Assembly (NCBI RefSeq): GCF_001625305.1
Contig: NW_017804087.1
Span: 1,715,138-1,779,137, forward strand
Direction: 5' to 3'
From: Branchiostoma belcheri
Lineage: Eukaryota; Chordata; Leptocardii; Amphioxiformes; Branchiostomatidae
Length of the DNA stretch: 64,000 nucleotides
The notes under the pieces are model-generated. The model searched no databases and was not told where the DNA came from. It saw only the letters and a program-made list of their open reading frames with translations. Position numbers and translations under genes: made by a program. Of the stretch, positions 63,748-64,000 are shown in pieces (within the stretch, counting starts at the first letter, position 1; each line of letters starts with the position of its first letter).

Positions 63748-64000
63748 GTTTGGCTCTCTATTTTAACCCCCATTGGACTACCTACCTAAGAAATAGATCT
63801 TATATCTTCATGAAATATTTTCTTCTTAGAAAGGCTTACCTATTGTATTTTGTATATTTTTACTATCATATATTTTTACTATGTATATATATGTACTTAA
63901 TTAATTAGAATGATATAGGTTAAGTCTTTATGATAATTGTTCTTGTATTTTGTATTTGAAATTATTTGCCCCATGTGTTTTGTCTTAAGTTTATATATTG
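63748..64000 (+). other. PDE1: Start of intron 13
   Basis: AT-rich intron sequence after the donor GTTTGG. The next PDE1 exon (expected to start within GFIDF) is not reached. Confidence 0.6.

Overview
The window is animal (metazoan) nuclear DNA. It is AT-rich, intron-dominated, dense in short inverted-repeat transposons, and has no bacterial-style packed genes. One protein-coding gene can be supported: a PDE1-type (Ca2+/calmodulin-dependent family) 3',5'-cyclic-nucleotide phosphodiesterase on the + strand. I can place 13 coding exons, from a start codon at 1581 to an exon ending at 63747. Every acceptor, donor and reading phase fits, giving about 493 residues, and the 3' end lies beyond the window. 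The protein resembles vertebrate PDE1A/B/C throughout the regulatory/catalytic region but is not one of these paralogues. Together with the repeat landscape this suggests an invertebrate deuterostome, most likely a cephalochordate (amphioxus, Branchiostoma). That assignment is inference.

Layout. 1-930: a degenerate ~60-bp tandem repeat, then unremarkable sequence. 930-1580: a CpG-rich stretch that is probably the promoter/5' UTR. 1581-1662: coding exon 1. 1663-42900: a ~41-kb first intron holding nearly all the mobile-element debris. This includes two satellite-like arrays (~180 bp at 9.77-10.81 kb, ~160 bp at 30.69-31.49 kb), at least six families of MITE-like or foldback elements, tRNA-derived SINEs, LINE-like tails, and a few clusters of promoter-type motifs (around 13.06-13.11 kb and 21.22-21.30 kb). 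42901-46172: exons 2 and 3, with a ~185-bp tandem array (44.3-45.94 kb) ending just upstream of exon 3. 49565-63747: exons 4-13, encoding the second half of the regulatory region and most of the catalytic HD-type domain.

Function. PDE1 enzymes hydrolyse cAMP and cGMP to 5'-nucleotides and are activated by Ca2+/calmodulin. Exons 1-4 give a variable N-terminus with an RRES protein-kinase-A-type site and a shortened version of the calmodulin-responsive helix region. Exon 5 carries the family-diagnostic VRDWLAST block. Exons 8, 9, 12 and 13 carry the general-acid histidine, the metal ligands and the conserved glutamine.

Most interesting points: a possible internal promoter and start codon in frame just before exon 5, which would give a PDE1 form lacking the N-terminal region; exons whose splice sites lie within ~10-40 bp of transposon copies (exons 2, 8, 11); a nested insertion with a clean 8-bp target duplication; transposon families that carry nuclear-receptor half-sites; and several long hairpins. 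I found no evidence of a new defence, CRISPR or gene-cluster system.
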